DNA of 42,517 nucleotides from Intoshia linei (lineage: Eukaryota; Orthonectida; Rhopaluridae). A program made the position numbers and the translations under genes. Location: contig LWCA01000188.1 in the NCBI GenBank assembly GCA_001642005.1, positions 1 through 42,517 on the forward strand, read 5' to 3'. The notes under the pieces are model-generated. The model ran no database searches, was not told where the DNA came from, and saw only the letters and a program-made list of their open reading frames with translations. Positions 42,409 to 42,517 of the stretch are shown here, one piece after another. Position 1 is the first letter of the stretch, and each line of letters opens with the position of its first letter.

Positions 42409-42517
42409 TAAAATGTTTAAGAAAGAGATCTCTCGACCCTTCTCAACCACGTATTACTTTAACAAGTGCTCTGCCACATTTATCGAAAATGAAATTGTTG
42501 GCAGGAGTATTAAATGG
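42409..42517 (+). other. Possible exon cut by the window end
   Basis: The last 100 bases have higher GC than the surroundings and two plus-strand frames are open to the edge; one starts at an ATG (42413) and another reads CLRKRSLDPSQPRI. I cannot tell which frame, if any, is coding. Confidence 0.25.

Noticed and set aside
1-42517. CRISPR arrays, bacterial operons, riboswitches, rRNA genes
   Set aside because: Spliced animal genes dominate and no regularly spaced repeat array or rRNA-like conserved stretch was seen.

Overview
This window is strongly AT-rich nuclear DNA from an animal. Seven spliced or single-exon genes sit in a large mass of decayed DNA transposons. The genes carry animal-type families: CTNNBL1, PSF3/GINS3, EDC4, MFSD6, a U1A/U2B''-type snRNP protein and an HBO1/KAT7-type MYST acetyltransferase. 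None of the genes is bacterial, plant or fungal in character. Nearly all introns are either 34-61 bp with GT-AG ends and T-rich acceptors, or large (about 0.4-3.8 kb) because repeats have inserted. Shortened orthologues and tiny introns suggest a miniaturised, possibly parasitic metazoan. An orthonectid or similar simplified animal is a guess, not a demonstration.

Layout. 0-6 kb: no intact gene; transposase relics, a copy of the main repeat and a 430-bp inverted repeat. 6.1-6.6 kb (-): a small multi-pass membrane protein. 6.9-13.4 kb (-): CTNNBL1, 13 exons, complete. 11.6-14.3 kb also holds a TTAA-flanked element with a LINE endonuclease fragment and a long-TIR element. 15.0-15.6 kb (-): GINS3. 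15.75-22.9 kb (+): a 17-exon EDC4-like gene whose largest coding-side intron contains a separate same-strand C2H2 zinc-finger gene. 23.75-28.85 kb (-): MFSD6-like transporter, 5 exons. 29.25-34.27 kb (-): U1A/U2B''-like gene, 6 exons, with a 3.8-kb transposon-filled intron. 34.47-36.92 kb (+): KAT7-like gene, 9 exons. 37-42.5 kb: no intact gene; hAT, Mutator-like and pogo/Tigger-like relics, several with clear target-site duplications.

The genes serve basic nuclear and RNA functions: splicing (CTNNBL1, U1A/U2B''), replication (GINS3), mRNA decapping (EDC4) and histone acetylation (KAT7). Two pairs are divergent with only 113 and 191 bp between start codons, so each pair probably shares a bidirectional promoter. 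Exon models were built by hand; for the six spliced genes the summed exon lengths keep frame and the phases match at every junction.
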